From NCBI GenBank assembly GCA_900545625.1, contig UQZS01000044.1, forward strand, positions 1 to 15,545: 15,545 bases of DNA, given 5' to 3'. A program made the translations under genes and the position numbers. The stretch's first letter is position 1. Each line of letters opens with the position of its first letter. Below are positions 1-6,420 of the stretch, piece by piece. Under the pieces are notes generated by a model. It was not told the DNA's origin and did not search any database. It saw nothing but the letters and a program-made list of their open reading frames with translations. This DNA comes from an uncultured Oscillospiraceae bacterium (lineage in GTDB: Bacteria > Bacillota > Clostridia > Oscillospirales > Acutalibacteraceae).

Positions 1-57
1 GGCTGCCGCCGGCCCGAGCGTGCGCAGCAGCCAGATCCAAAAAGCCGCATCGTTCAT
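1..57 (-). CDS. dprA: Probable DNA-processing protein DprA, N-terminal fragment (runs off the left edge)
   Basis: Only the first 19 codons are inside the window (MNDAAFWIWLLRTLGPAAA). The ATG lies at 55-57 and overlaps the TGA stop of the upstream methyltransferase gene (54-56) as ATGA, a typical sign of translational coupling. The start resembles DprA N-termini, which open with an aromatic/Leu-rich helix followed by a Gly-Pro or Gly-Ile turn (here FWIWLLRTLGP). DprA loads RecA on incoming single-stranded DNA during transformation. The name rests on 19 residues plus my recollection that dprA often follows a TrmH-type gene in Clostridia. It could be another protein. Confidence 0.45.
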   Translation of the reverse strand, partial: MNDAAFWIWLLRTLGPAAA

Positions 58-836
58 TGCATCATTTCCCACATCAAAATGGCGGCGGCAGCCGCCGCAT
101 TGAGCGATTCCGCCCTGCCGCGCATGGGGATGGTGACGCGCGCCGAAGCCGCTTCGAGCACCGCGTCGGACACCCCGTTCCCCTCGTTGCCGACCACGAG
201 CACCGCGCCGCCGGAAAAATCCGCTTCCCGCAGGGGTACGGCGGTCGCATCCGGTACGGCGGCATAGGTCGGCACCGTTTTGCCGAGCGTTTTGAGCGTT
301 TCGGCAAGATCCTCCGTCTCCTGCACCGGCAAGCGCAGCAGCGAACCCATGGAGGCGCGCAGCGCTTTCGGGTTGAAGCGGTCGCACCCGCCGGAAACGA
401 GCAGGCCCGTAACGCCCAGCGCCTCCGCCGTGCGGGAGGCGGCGCCGAGGTTTTGCGGGTTCTGGATATGATCGAGCGCAAGCCATTTTTCCCCGCGCCG
501 CACCGTGAACGCCGCACGCGGCGGGCATTTCGCCACGCAGAACACGCCCTGCGTTGAGACGGTATCCGAGAGCTTTTCGGCGACTGCGCCGGAGATGAGG
601 AACACCGTTTCGGCGGCGGAAAACAGCGTCTCCAGCCGTGCGCCGCCCTTATCCTTCGCCGCTTCGGTACAAAATACGCTTTCGATCATAAGCCCGCTTT
701 CGGCGCAGTCCGCGCACAGCCGCAGGCCTTCGAGCACAAAAAGCCCCGTCTTTTTTCGTTCGGCCGCCGTGTCGCGCAGGCGGCAAAACGCCTGCACGCG
801 CTCGTTTTTGCGGCTCGCAATGGTCTGAAACTGCAT
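54..836 (-). CDS. TrmH/SpoU-family RNA 2'-O-methyltransferase
   Basis: Predicted 260-aa SAM-dependent methyltransferase that 2'-O-methylates a ribose in rRNA or tRNA in the cytoplasm. An N-terminal substrate-binding domain covers about residues 30-105, and the SPOUT knot domain covers about 115-260. The three SpoU motifs are visible: NLGAASRTAEALG (129-141, with the conserved Asn and Arg), VVGNEGNGVSD (214-224) and IPMRGRAESLN (236-246). An upstream in-frame ATG at 905 would add 23 residues. I chose the ATG at 834-836 because GGGGGAG sits just before it and the protein then begins as family members usually do. It lies 85 bp after rplT and overlaps the next gene by 4 nt. A hairpin after rplT may reduce read-through into it. 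The exact RNA target cannot be told from sequence. Confidence 0.9.
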   Translation of the reverse strand: MQFQTIASRKNERVQAFCRLRDTAAERKKTGLFVLEGLRLCADCAESGLMIESVFCTEAAKDKGGARLETLFSAAETVFLISGAVAEKLSDTVSTQGVFCVAKCPPRAAFTVRRGEKWLALDHIQNPQNLGAASRTAEALGVTGLLVSGGCDRFNPKALRASMGSLLRLPVQETEDLAETLKTLGKTVPTYAAVPDATAVPLREADFSGGAVLVVGNEGNGVSDAVLEAASARVTIPMRGRAESLNAAAAAAILMWEMMQ

Positions 837-886
837 ACGCTCCCCCAGCAATTCGGCAAAATTCGCCGAGCCTTTGAAAACGGAAA

Positions 887-914
887 CCACGCCCCGCGTA
901 CACACTGGGCGTGG
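887..914 (-). terminator. Hairpin between rplT and the methyltransferase gene (probable terminator)
   Basis: An 8-bp perfect inverted repeat (CCACGCCC / GGGCGTGG, 887-894 and 907-914) lies directly after rplT. On the minus strand it is followed by TTTCCGTTTT, an interrupted T-run, so termination is probably partial. The downstream methyltransferase gene has no obvious promoter of its own and may rely on read-through. Confidence 0.5.
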
Positions 915-921
915 TTTTAGC

Positions 922-1278
922 TTATTGAAGCGCCGCTTTTGCCTGCTCGCACAGGGCGGTAAACGCAGCGGGATCCGCGATCGCGATCTCGGAAAGCATC
1001 TTGCGGTTGAGCTCGACGCCCGCCTTTTTCAGCCCGTTGATGAACGTGGAATAGTTCATGCCGTTGAGCTTGCACGCCGCGGAAATGCGGGTGATCCAAA
1101 GCCGGCGGAAATCGCGTTTCTTTTGCTTTCTGCCGATGTAGGCGTACTGCCCGGACTTCATGACCGCCTGCTTTGCGGTCTTGAACAGACGGCTCTTGGA
1201 GCCGTAATACCCCTTTGCAAGCTTCAGGGTCTTATTTCTTCTTTTGCGCGTCATCATCGCGCCTTTTACTCGTGCCAT
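922..1278 (-). CDS. rplT: 50S ribosomal protein L20
   Basis: A 118-aa protein, the normal length for L20. The N-terminus is the very basic extended tail ([20 protein letters not shown]) followed by the conserved [17 protein letters not shown] and [16 protein letters not shown] segments. L20 binds 23S rRNA early in 50S assembly. In Firmicutes it also represses its own operon by binding the leader mRNA upstream of infC. The start has GGAGG 10 nt upstream. It is the third gene of the infC-rpmI-rplT operon, 34 bp after rpmI, and a hairpin follows the stop. Confidence 0.98.
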   Translation of the reverse strand: MARVKGAMMTRKRRNKTLKLAKGYYGSKSRLFKTAKQAVMKSGQYAYIGRKQKKRDFRRLWITRISAACKLNGMNYSTFINGLKKAGVELNRKMLSEIAIADPAAFTALCEQAKAALQ

Positions 1279-1312
1279 TGCCTTGTTACCTCCGTATTAT
1301 TCGCAGCGCTTC

Positions 1313-1510
1313 TTATTTATAGGGGATCAGGCGCTTGATCTGCTTTTGATTGGTCGTATCGGCGACCGCAGTCTTACGCAGGTTGCGCTTGCGCTTGGTG
1401 CTCTTTTTGGTCAGGATGTGCGACTTGTTCGCGTGCGCGCGGATGGGCTTGCCGTTTTTCGACAGCTTAAAACGCTTTTTCGCTCCGGAATGGGTCTTGA
1501 TTTTCGGCAT
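1313..1510 (-). CDS. rpmI: 50S ribosomal protein L35
   Basis: A 65-aa highly basic protein with the L35 signature: [15 protein letters not shown] at the N-terminus, an internal [14 protein letters not shown] segment, and the C-terminal KRLIPY. Length and composition match the family. AGGAGG lies 7 nt before the ATG. It sits between infC (27 bp gap) and rplT (34 bp gap), the conserved gene order across bacteria, and is presumably translated from the same mRNA under leader control. Confidence 0.98.
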   Translation of the reverse strand: MPKIKTHSGAKKRFKLSKNGKPIRAHANKSHILTKKSTKRKRNLRKTAVADTTNQKQIKRLIPYK

Positions 1511-1537
1511 TTCAAATTCCTCCTGAATAATGAAGTC

Positions 1538-2050
1538 TTACTTTAAGGGTGCTAAGAACATCAGCATCTGACGGCCCTCCATCTTAGAGGGCTTTTCGAC
1601 CGTGGAGAAGTCCTTGCACGCTTCGGCAAATTTTTCCATAGAGCGGTGCCCGAGCTCGGGGTGCGCCATCTCACGGCCGCGGAAGCGGATGGAAACCTTT
1701 ACCTTGTTGCCCGCCTTCAAAAATTTCTCGGCGTGCTTTGCCTTGGTCTCAAAGTCATGCGTGTCAATGTTCAGAGAAAGGCGGATCTCCTTGAGCTCGA
1801 CCGTTTTCTGGTTTTTGCGCGCCTCTTTGTCGCGCTTGGCCTTTTCAAAACGGTACTTGCCGTAGTCCATGATCTTACAGACGGGCGGCTTCGCCGTGGG
1901 CGCGATCTTCACAAGGTCGAGGTTTTTCTCCTCCGCCTTTTTGAGCGCATCGCGCGCGGACATGACGCCAAGCTGCTCGCCGGTCTCGCTGATGAGGCGC
2001 ACCTCACGGTCACGGATCTGTTCATTGAGCTGCAGGTCTTTGGTACTGAT
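1538..2050 (-). CDS. infC: Translation initiation factor IF-3, probably with an AUC start codon
   Basis: About 170 aa. IF3 binds the 30S subunit, blocks premature 50S joining and proofreads the initiation codon. The N-domain begins with STKDLQLNEQIRDREVRLI and contains GEQLGVMS. The C-domain carries the RNA-binding run KVSIRFRGREMAHPELG. There is no ATG in a usable place. A GTG at 2057-2059 overlaps the Shine-Dalgarno GAGGAG (2059-2064) and cannot use it. An ATT at 2054-2056 is 2 nt away, which is too close. The ATC at 2048-2050 has the right 8-nt spacing and gives the usual family N-terminus. Rare start codons in infC are known in other bacteria and let IF3 repress its own translation. If a conventional start is forced, the GTG form is 173 aa. 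Confidence 0.93.
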   Translation of the reverse strand: MSTKDLQLNEQIRDREVRLISETGEQLGVMSARDALKKAEEKNLDLVKIAPTAKPPVCKIMDYGKYRFEKAKRDKEARKNQKTVELKEIRLSLNIDTHDFETKAKHAEKFLKAGNKVKVSIRFRGREMAHPELGHRSMEKFAEACKDFSTVEKPSKMEGRQMLMFLAPLK

Positions 2051-2059
2051 GCAAATCAC

Positions 2060-2195
2060 TCCTCAAAAAAATTAAAAGCGCGAACGAAGACACGTTCACG
2101 CTTTGCAACACGCAGTTTTCCCATAAGGGAAGAATGGTATTGACCTGCTTTGTACGAAACGCACAGGTGAGAACGGAACGCTCTTCTTTGTTTGC
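2060..2195 (-). ncRNA. infC operon leader (L20-leader-type attenuator)
   Basis: About 135 nt of untranslated RNA between the infC promoter and the infC start. It contains an ACCUG/CAGGU helix, a UUCCC-UUAU-GGGAA hairpin, and ends in an intrinsic terminator immediately before the infC Shine-Dalgarno. This layout matches the Firmicutes L20 leader, in which L20 binds the RNA and favours termination. Assignment is by position and architecture. I did not fold it or match it to a covariance model. Confidence 0.7.
2065..2104 (-). terminator. Leader attenuator terminator upstream of infC
   Basis: Arms AAAGCGTGAACG and CGTTCGCGCTTT (2093-2104 and 2075-2086) pair over 12 bp with one G-U, closed by a 6-nt loop. 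They are followed by TTAATTTTTTT-type sequence on the minus strand. The T-run ends directly at the infC Shine-Dalgarno, so this is a regulatory terminator inside the operon leader and not the end of a gene. Confidence 0.85.
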
Positions 2196-2201
2196 TTTGG
2201 T

Positions 2202-2230
2202 ATCATACACCATTTTCTTTCGGATGTCAA
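2202..2230 (-). promoter_or_regulatory. SigA promoter of the infC-rpmI-rplT operon
   Basis: On the minus strand the -35 is TTGACA (2225-2230, perfect), the spacer is 17 bp and the -10 is TATGAT (2202-2207, one mismatch). A CCCC/GGGG palindrome (2231-2244) abuts the -35. Predicted transcription start is near 2195. Confidence 0.85.
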
Positions 2231-2286
2231 CCCCGAATTTGGGGCGCGCCGTAATTTTGCCGTGCGGCGCACAGCAACGCATTTGC

Positions 2287-2332
2287 AAAAGGCGGGCGAA
2301 ACCTTTATGCGTTTGTACGGGGTTCGCCGCCT
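2287..2332 (-). terminator. Probable terminator of the sialidase-like gene
   Basis: Directly after the stop codon, the minus strand can pair AGGCGGCGAACC with GGTTTCGCCCGCCT (two small bulges) around a 17-nt loop, followed by TTTT. It separates the sialidase-like gene from the infC promoter. The long loop makes the call moderate. Confidence 0.5.
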
Positions 2333-3621
2333 CACTTTAACAGCTTTTCCACATCCGACGGCAATATGCGCTTGGAGACAATAAACGTCTTGCGCGAAAG
2401 CTTCCCCTTATCGGTATCATACGCGCCGCTTGCCTTGCGCACGGTCGAAAAGATGCCGTAGGACGAGGTGACGACCGTGCCGTCGGAAAGCACGACGTTG
2501 CCGCAGTAGCCCGTATCGCCGTTGGCGGTCGCCGCAGGCGCGTCCTGCGCATCCAGGTACGTATGCGCAATTTTGATGCGGTACTGCCCCTCGCACCCGT
2601 TTTTGAGATCGTCGTAGGTGCCCACCCAGGCGATCCAGCCCTCGGAATACCAGCCCATGCCCTTGCGCTCGTAATTCGTTTTCAGTTTTTCGGGGTCGCG
2701 CTCGATCGAGCGGAACGTGATGAACAGCCGCCCGTCGGGCAGCCACTCGGCCTTGTGCCGCTCACCGTTTAAGGCGGCGGGCGCTTCCACGGGTGCAGAC
2801 CATGTTTTGCCCTCGTCGTGCGAGAAACTGAGCATGGAATTGATCTTTTTCGAATTGCAGCGCCCGATGAGCATCAGCTCGTCACCCGTGCCGCCCGCAG
2901 AACGCACGCACTCGACCTCGCAAAGCTGCGCGGCGCGTTCAAAACCCCGGTAAGCTCTGAAATACCGTTCGGGGCGCGACCAGTGCATACGCCCTTCGTC
3001 ATCAAAGGTAAGGATGGTTTTATAATTTTTAAAGCCGCGTTCGTGGAACAGCCCCATCCATTTGTCCACAAATTTCCCGTTCTCTTTTAAGCGCGTCAGC
3101 GAGCTCATCGGCACGATGGGCAGGCAGGAAAAATCGGGATCGCCCTTTGGGTAAAACAGCTCGTACTCGCTCCATGTTTTGCCCTCGTCCGAGGAAAGCG
3201 AGCAGGAAAAGCCGCCCGTCGTCGGCTCACCGGGCCACTTCGGGTTGCCGCAAATCAAAATCAGCTTGTCCCCCCAGCCGTGTTCGGAAAAGGTCAGGCG
3301 GTAAACCGTGGGTGTTTCGCGCGAATTTTCCCAGCTTTTCGGCGGATCTTCGATCGTATCGGGGTAGGTGCGCCCGCCGTCGTGGCTGATGCGCGAGAGC
3401 GTTTTGCCCTTGCCGTGCCCGGCGGGGTACATGGTCAGGATATCCCCGTTTTGCAGCAGCACCGAGTCCGGGTGCCCAAGATACCCGTCGCCCTCGTCCA
3501 CAGTCGAATACGCAAACAGGTACCGAAGTTCGTCCGGCACGGTTGCGTCCGCGCGGCTCAAATCGATCTGCGGGATCGTGTAATCCCGCCCCGGGGTGCG
3601 GTATTTAAAGAACATGCCCAT
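2332..3621 (-). CDS. Sialidase-superfamily (BNR/Asp-box beta-propeller) protein, probably an intracellular glycosidase
   Basis: A 429-aa protein with Asp-box repeats SHDGGRTY (79-86), SSDEGKTW (143-150) and SHDEGKTW (267-274), plus a weaker FDDEGRMHW (206-214). Asp-boxes mark the six-bladed propeller of sialidases and relatives. There is no signal peptide or anchor, so it is predicted cytoplasmic. The canonical FRIP motif of GH33 is not seen; the N-terminus instead reads YRTPGRDYTIP. Activity on sialic acid is therefore plausible but not proven, and another propeller glycosidase is possible. The start has GGAGG 6 nt upstream. Its leader is the heptad repeat module shared with the GH35 and GH29 genes. 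No transporter or sialic-acid catabolic gene is in the window. Confidence 0.8.
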   Translation of the reverse strand: MGMFFKYRTPGRDYTIPQIDLSRADATVPDELRYLFAYSTVDEGDGYLGHPDSVLLQNGDILTMYPAGHGKGKTLSRISHDGGRTYPDTIEDPPKSWENSRETPTVYRLTFSEHGWGDKLILICGNPKWPGEPTTGGFSCSLSSDEGKTWSEYELFYPKGDPDFSCLPIVPMSSLTRLKENGKFVDKWMGLFHERGFKNYKTILTFDDEGRMHWSRPERYFRAYRGFERAAQLCEVECVRSAGGTGDELMLIGRCNSKKINSMLSFSHDEGKTWSAPVEAPAALNGERHKAEWLPDGRLFITFRSIERDPEKLKTNYERKGMGWYSEGWIAWVGTYDDLKNGCEGQYRIKIAHTYLDAQDAPAATANGDTGYCGNVVLSDGTVVTSSYGIFSTVRKASGAYDTDKGKLSRKTFIVSKRILPSDVEKLLK

Positions 3622-3634
3622 GAAAAACCTCCGC

Positions 3635-3740
3635 GTTTTAGATTTTAGATATTAGATATTAGACGTTAGATGTGGGGTGGGGGCGTTTGCGCAAAGCCGA
3701 AAGGCAGCACACCCCGTAGGGACAGCCCTTGCGGCTGTCC
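3635..3740. repeat. Composite repeat unit 1 (106 bp): heptads + G-rich block + linker + palindrome
   Basis: Five 7-bp heptads of form nnTTAGA (3636-3670), a G-rich block (TGTGGGGTGGGGG), a linker (AAAGCCGAAAGGCAGCACAC), then CGTAG and a hairpin with arms GGACAGCC (3720-3727) and GGCTGTCC (3733-3740). Read on the minus strand, the heptads form the leader of the sialidase-like gene and end next to its Shine-Dalgarno. Confidence 0.9.
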
Positions 3741-3846
3741 GTTTTAGATTTTAGATATTAGATGTCAGACGTTAGATGTGGGATGGGAGAGTTTGCGTAA
3801 AGCCGAAAGGCAGCACAACCCGTAGGGACAGCCCTTGCGGCTGTCC
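3741..3846. repeat. Composite repeat unit 2 (106 bp, direct tandem copy)
   Basis: Same length and order as unit 1, in direct contact with it. By eye there are about seven substitutions, all in the heptads, G-rich block and linker. The CGTAG plus GGACAGCC/GGCTGTCC hairpin is unchanged. Confidence 0.9.
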
Positions 3847-3954
3847 GTTTTAGATTTTAGGCATTAGATATTAGATGCTGGATGTGGGGTGGGGAAGGTT
3901 GCACGAAGCCGGAAGTACACACAAACCGCGTAGTGGCAGGCTTCCACGCCTGCC
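3847..3954. repeat. Composite repeat unit 3 (108 bp) with a different palindrome
   Basis: Begins with the same heptads and G-rich block as units 1 and 2, then a diverged linker (GAAGCCGGAAGTACACAC). It ends in CGTAG followed by a hairpin with different arms, GGCAGGC (3935-3941) and GCCTGCC (3948-3954). The position and pairing of the hairpin are kept although its sequence has changed. Confidence 0.85.
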
Positions 3955-4072
3955 AGAAAGCACAGATTTTGGATCGCATTTCCGGGAACGCGACAGAAGA
4001 TTTTCAAGCCAACAGGAAGTTATTCCGATCCCCGACTGCCCTTTGGCAGGCATGGAAGCCTGCCACTACGCG
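3927..4072. repeat. 146-bp segment bounded by 28-bp inverted repeats (possible MITE-like element)
   Basis: 3927-3954 and 4045-4072 are inverted copies of a 28-bp sequence starting CGCGTAGTGGCAGGC, with one mismatch. Each end is itself a hairpin. The roughly 90 bp between them contain no convincing ORF. No target-site duplication was recognised. Confidence 0.65.
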
Positions 4073-4202
4073 CGGAAAAGATGGTCTTTCTTCACAGACA
4101 AAAACAGTTTGGCTGTTCGGACTCCCATGCTGTACATCATGCAGCTTCAAGCTTTGTCTCAGCCGAAGACTTACGCAACCCGCGCGGAAGCAAATGGGCC
4201 GT

Positions 4203-5990
4203 TCACTTCTTCCAAAACGCGAAGCGGTGCTTTTTCGGCTTGCTTAAAATCGGATGGTCGATGATCTGCACGCTCTCGCGGTCGGTGCCCTCCTGCTCGA
4301 AAACGATCAGCTCGTTGCCCGTTTCCTTCAAAAGCCCCTTCGGCAGATACAGCGTCACCTGCGGGCCTATCTCCCAATACCGGCCGAGATTGAAACCGTT
4401 TATAAACACGCATCCCTTTTTGAAGCCTGTCATATCCACAAAACAGTCCGCATCGGTTGCGGCGTCAAACGTACCGCGCAGGAAGCGCGGGCAATCATCC
4501 TTGGCCTTGCCGAAATCAAGCCCCGCAAGCGAATCGAGCGGCAGGGTGCGGACGGTAAACCCGAACAGTTCCTGGTTGCCGAGCAGCACGCGGCGCAGCC
4601 CCTTGCGGTCATACAGGTGCTTGCCGTAGTTAACGCGCCCCATGGCTTCCACCAGAATGTCGATCTGCCGCTCGCCGGAAAAGCCGGAAAGGCGCACGGA
4701 AAAGCCGTCGCCGTTTTCCATTTTCGGGTTGTCGCTGCGGTAATAGGTCTTTTTGAGCTTGCCGTCTATGTACAGATATGCGTTGTCATGCACACCCTCG
4801 ACATAAAGCGTCGCCGCTTCGTATTTGCCGCGCACCGTGACGGAATACAGGATATAGCCGAAGTTCTGCCCGAGCGCTTCCATGTGTACGGGTGCGGCGG
4901 TCTCGTGCGCCGTGCCGAGCACGTCGAGGTTTTCAAACAGCCCCGCGCTCTGCGTGAGCTTTACCTCGCCGACCGCCTGTAATTTCGGCTCGTCGGGCAG
5001 GCGCGTCGGCTCGATCCCCTGCTTGTCGCAAAGCAGCCGGCGCACGGCGTGATAGCCGGCCGTATAGCCGCCCCACTCATTGAGCAGCGCGCTGTAATCG
5101 TAGCTGGTCACCGTCGGCTCATAGCCCTTGCCGTAGTTGGCGCCCGCCGTAAAGCCGAAATTCGTGCCGCCGTGGAACATATACATATTGAAGCTCGCAT
5201 CCATGTCCAGAAAATCGCCGATCTCCTTTGCGACCTCCTGCGACGAGCGCGTATGGTGCCGGTCGCCCCAATGGTCGAACCAGCCGCACCAGAATTCGCC
5301 GCACATGCGCGGCTGTTTCTTCTGGAATTTATCGAGCTTTTTGAGAAGCGTTTTGGCGCGCGAACCGAAATTCATCACCTTGAGCACGTCGGGCAGACCG
5401 CCGCCGGACAGCATCCAGTCGCAGTCGCCGTCGGAGGTGAACAAAAGGCTGTCCATCCCCACGTCGAGCATGATCTGCCGCACCGCTTCGAGATAATCGT
5501 GGTCGTTGCCGTAGCTGCCGTATTCGTTTTCGACCTGCATTAAGATGATGTTGCCGCCGTTTTTTTCGAGCAGCGGCACAATCTCGCGTGCAAGCGCCGC
5601 ATAATACCGGCGCACCGCCGCAAGATACGGCGCATAGTTGCAGCGCAGGCGCATGTTTTCATCCTTTAAAAGCCACGCCGGGAAGCCGCCGAAATCCCAT
5701 TCGGCGCAGATGTACGGGCCCGGCCGCACGATCGCATACAGTCCCGCGCGCTGCGCCGTGCGCAGGAACTCGGCGATGTCGAGCATCCCCGAAAAACAGA
5801 ATTCCCCCTCGCGCGGCTCGTGCAGGTTCCAGCACACATAGGTCTCCACCGTGTTGAAGCCTGCCGCCTTGAGCTTTTCAAGCCGGTCTTCCCAATGCTC
5901 GCGCGGGACGCGGAAATAGTGTATCGCGCCCGAATAGATGGGGAACGGTTTCCCGTCCATGCAGAATTGCCCTTTTTCGATCGTCAGCAT
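4203..5990 (-). CDS. GH35 beta-galactosidase
   Basis: A 595-aa retaining exo-beta-galactosidase removing terminal beta-linked galactose from oligosaccharides. The GH35 catalytic barrel covers about residues 1-330, with conserved SGAIHYFRVPREHW, ETYVCWNLHEP, and RPGPYICAEWDFGGFPAWLL. The acid/base is predicted as Glu156 in VENEYG and the nucleophile as Glu232 in GEFWCGWFDHWG. The C-terminal ~260 residues are the beta-jelly-roll part, including FINGFNLGRYWEIGPQ. Length matches compact bacterial GH35 enzymes acting on Gal-beta-1,3-GlcNAc-type linkages, but specificity is not proven. No signal peptide is seen. An upstream ATG at 6029 would add 13 residues that only translate the heptad repeat. 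I chose 5988-5990, which has AGGAG 7 nt upstream. Confidence 0.95.
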   Translation of the reverse strand: MLTIEKGQFCMDGKPFPIYSGAIHYFRVPREHWEDRLEKLKAAGFNTVETYVCWNLHEPREGEFCFSGMLDIAEFLRTAQRAGLYAIVRPGPYICAEWDFGGFPAWLLKDENMRLRCNYAPYLAAVRRYYAALAREIVPLLEKNGGNIILMQVENEYGSYGNDHDYLEAVRQIMLDVGMDSLLFTSDGDCDWMLSGGGLPDVLKVMNFGSRAKTLLKKLDKFQKKQPRMCGEFWCGWFDHWGDRHHTRSSQEVAKEIGDFLDMDASFNMYMFHGGTNFGFTAGANYGKGYEPTVTSYDYSALLNEWGGYTAGYHAVRRLLCDKQGIEPTRLPDEPKLQAVGEVKLTQSAGLFENLDVLGTAHETAAPVHMEALGQNFGYILYSVTVRGKYEAATLYVEGVHDNAYLYIDGKLKKTYYRSDNPKMENGDGFSVRLSGFSGERQIDILVEAMGRVNYGKHLYDRKGLRRVLLGNQELFGFTVRTLPLDSLAGLDFGKAKDDCPRFLRGTFDAATDADCFVDMTGFKKGCVFINGFNLGRYWEIGPQVTLYLPKGLLKETGNELIVFEQEGTDRESVQIIDHPILSKPKKHRFAFWKK

Positions 5991-6005
5991 AGATGAACTC
6001 CTGTT

Positions 6006-6080
6006 TTTTAGATTATAGATGTTAGACATTGGATATTAGATGTTAGATGTGGGGTGGGTAGATGTTAGATGTGGGGTGGG
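6006..6080. repeat. Composite repeat copy upstream of the GH35 gene, with an internal 22-bp duplication
   Basis: Six heptads (6006-6047; TTTTAGA first) lead into TGTGGGGTGGG. A perfect 22-bp tandem duplication follows (6037-6058 and 6059-6080, unit beginning TAGATGTTAGATG). Beyond 6080 the sequence continues as GAAGTTTGTACTAAACCGCA, a diverged version of the linker of the 3635-3954 units. In GH35 mRNA sense the array ends next to the Shine-Dalgarno. Confidence 0.85.
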
Positions 6081-6118
6081 GAAGTTTGTACTAAACCGCA
6101 AATCTGCTCAAACCCGTT

Positions 6119-6178
6119 CCTCCCTCTGACGAGGGAGGTGGCAAAACGGCGTGTACGCCGTTTTGACGGAGGGAGAGA
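6119..6178. repeat. Palindromic intergenic element A
   Basis: Two perfect hairpins in series: CCTCCCTC-TGAC-GAGGGAGG (6119-6138) and AAAACGGCGT-GT-ACGCCGTTTT (6143-6164), then GACGGAGGGAGAGA. The outer ends are also partly complementary (CCTCCCTC with GGAGGGAGAG), so the whole could fold as a three-way structure. From general familiarity such elements recur in gut Clostridia genomes; this was not checked here. Confidence 0.75.
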
Positions 6179-6204
6179 CAAAAATAGAACTAAGCGCAGA
6201 TTTT

Positions 6205-6252
6205 TCTCTCCCCCTGCCGCCTTACGGCGGCTTCCCCCTCGTCAGAGGGGGC
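6205..6252. repeat. Palindromic intergenic element B (inverted relative of A)
   Basis: Contains GCCGCC-TTAC-GGCGGC (6216-6231) and CCCCCTC-GTCA-GAGGGGG (6234-6251). Its reverse complement has the same order as element A (CCCTCTGACGAGGG-type hairpin, inner hairpin, then GGGGGAGAGA), so A and B form a head-to-head pair 26 bp apart. Confidence 0.7.
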
Positions 6253-6278
6253 AACGCACAACCGAAAATTTGCACATG

Positions 6279-6346
6279 CCCTTTTCTCCCGTCTTCCGAG
6301 GGTGATTCCCCGCGGTGCGGGGAAATGTCGCGAAGCGACAAAAGGG
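6279..6346. repeat. Palindromic intergenic element C
   Basis: Ends CCCTTTT and AAAAGGG are inverted repeats. Inside are hairpins TTCCCCGC-GGT-GCGGGGAA (6306-6324) and TGTCGC-GAA-GCGACA (6326-6340). It is unrelated in sequence to A and B but has the same multi-hairpin design. Confidence 0.65.
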
Positions 6347-6420
6347 TTCGGGATTCGGAGAATCTGCCCCAGCCGCTTTCACGCATTGCCGCGGCTGCAC
6401 ACAAAACCTGCCTGTCCTGC

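Larger units (their letters stand above)
3622..4202. other. Non-coding interval between the sialidase-like and GH35 genes
   Basis: 581 bp filled by the three composite repeat units (3635-3954) and the inverted-repeat segment (3927-4072). The remaining 4073-4202 has no convincing gene. Near 4165-4190 there is a faint remnant of the composite-repeat linker (CAGCCGAAGACTTACGCAAC). A weak AACAG/CTGTT hairpin with a T-run on the minus strand around 4102-4122 may be a poor terminator for the GH35 gene. I see no strong promoter for the sialidase-like gene upstream of the repeats. Confidence 0.6.

Noticed and set aside
3635..3954. Possible CRISPR array
   Set aside because: The units are 106-108 bp and directly adjacent, with no constant short repeat alternating with unique spacers, and no cas genes are present.
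3875..4264. Plus-strand open frames of 120-130 codons across the repeat region
   Set aside because: They mostly translate the repeats, have no ribosome-binding site of note, and overlap the end of the GH35 gene antisense.
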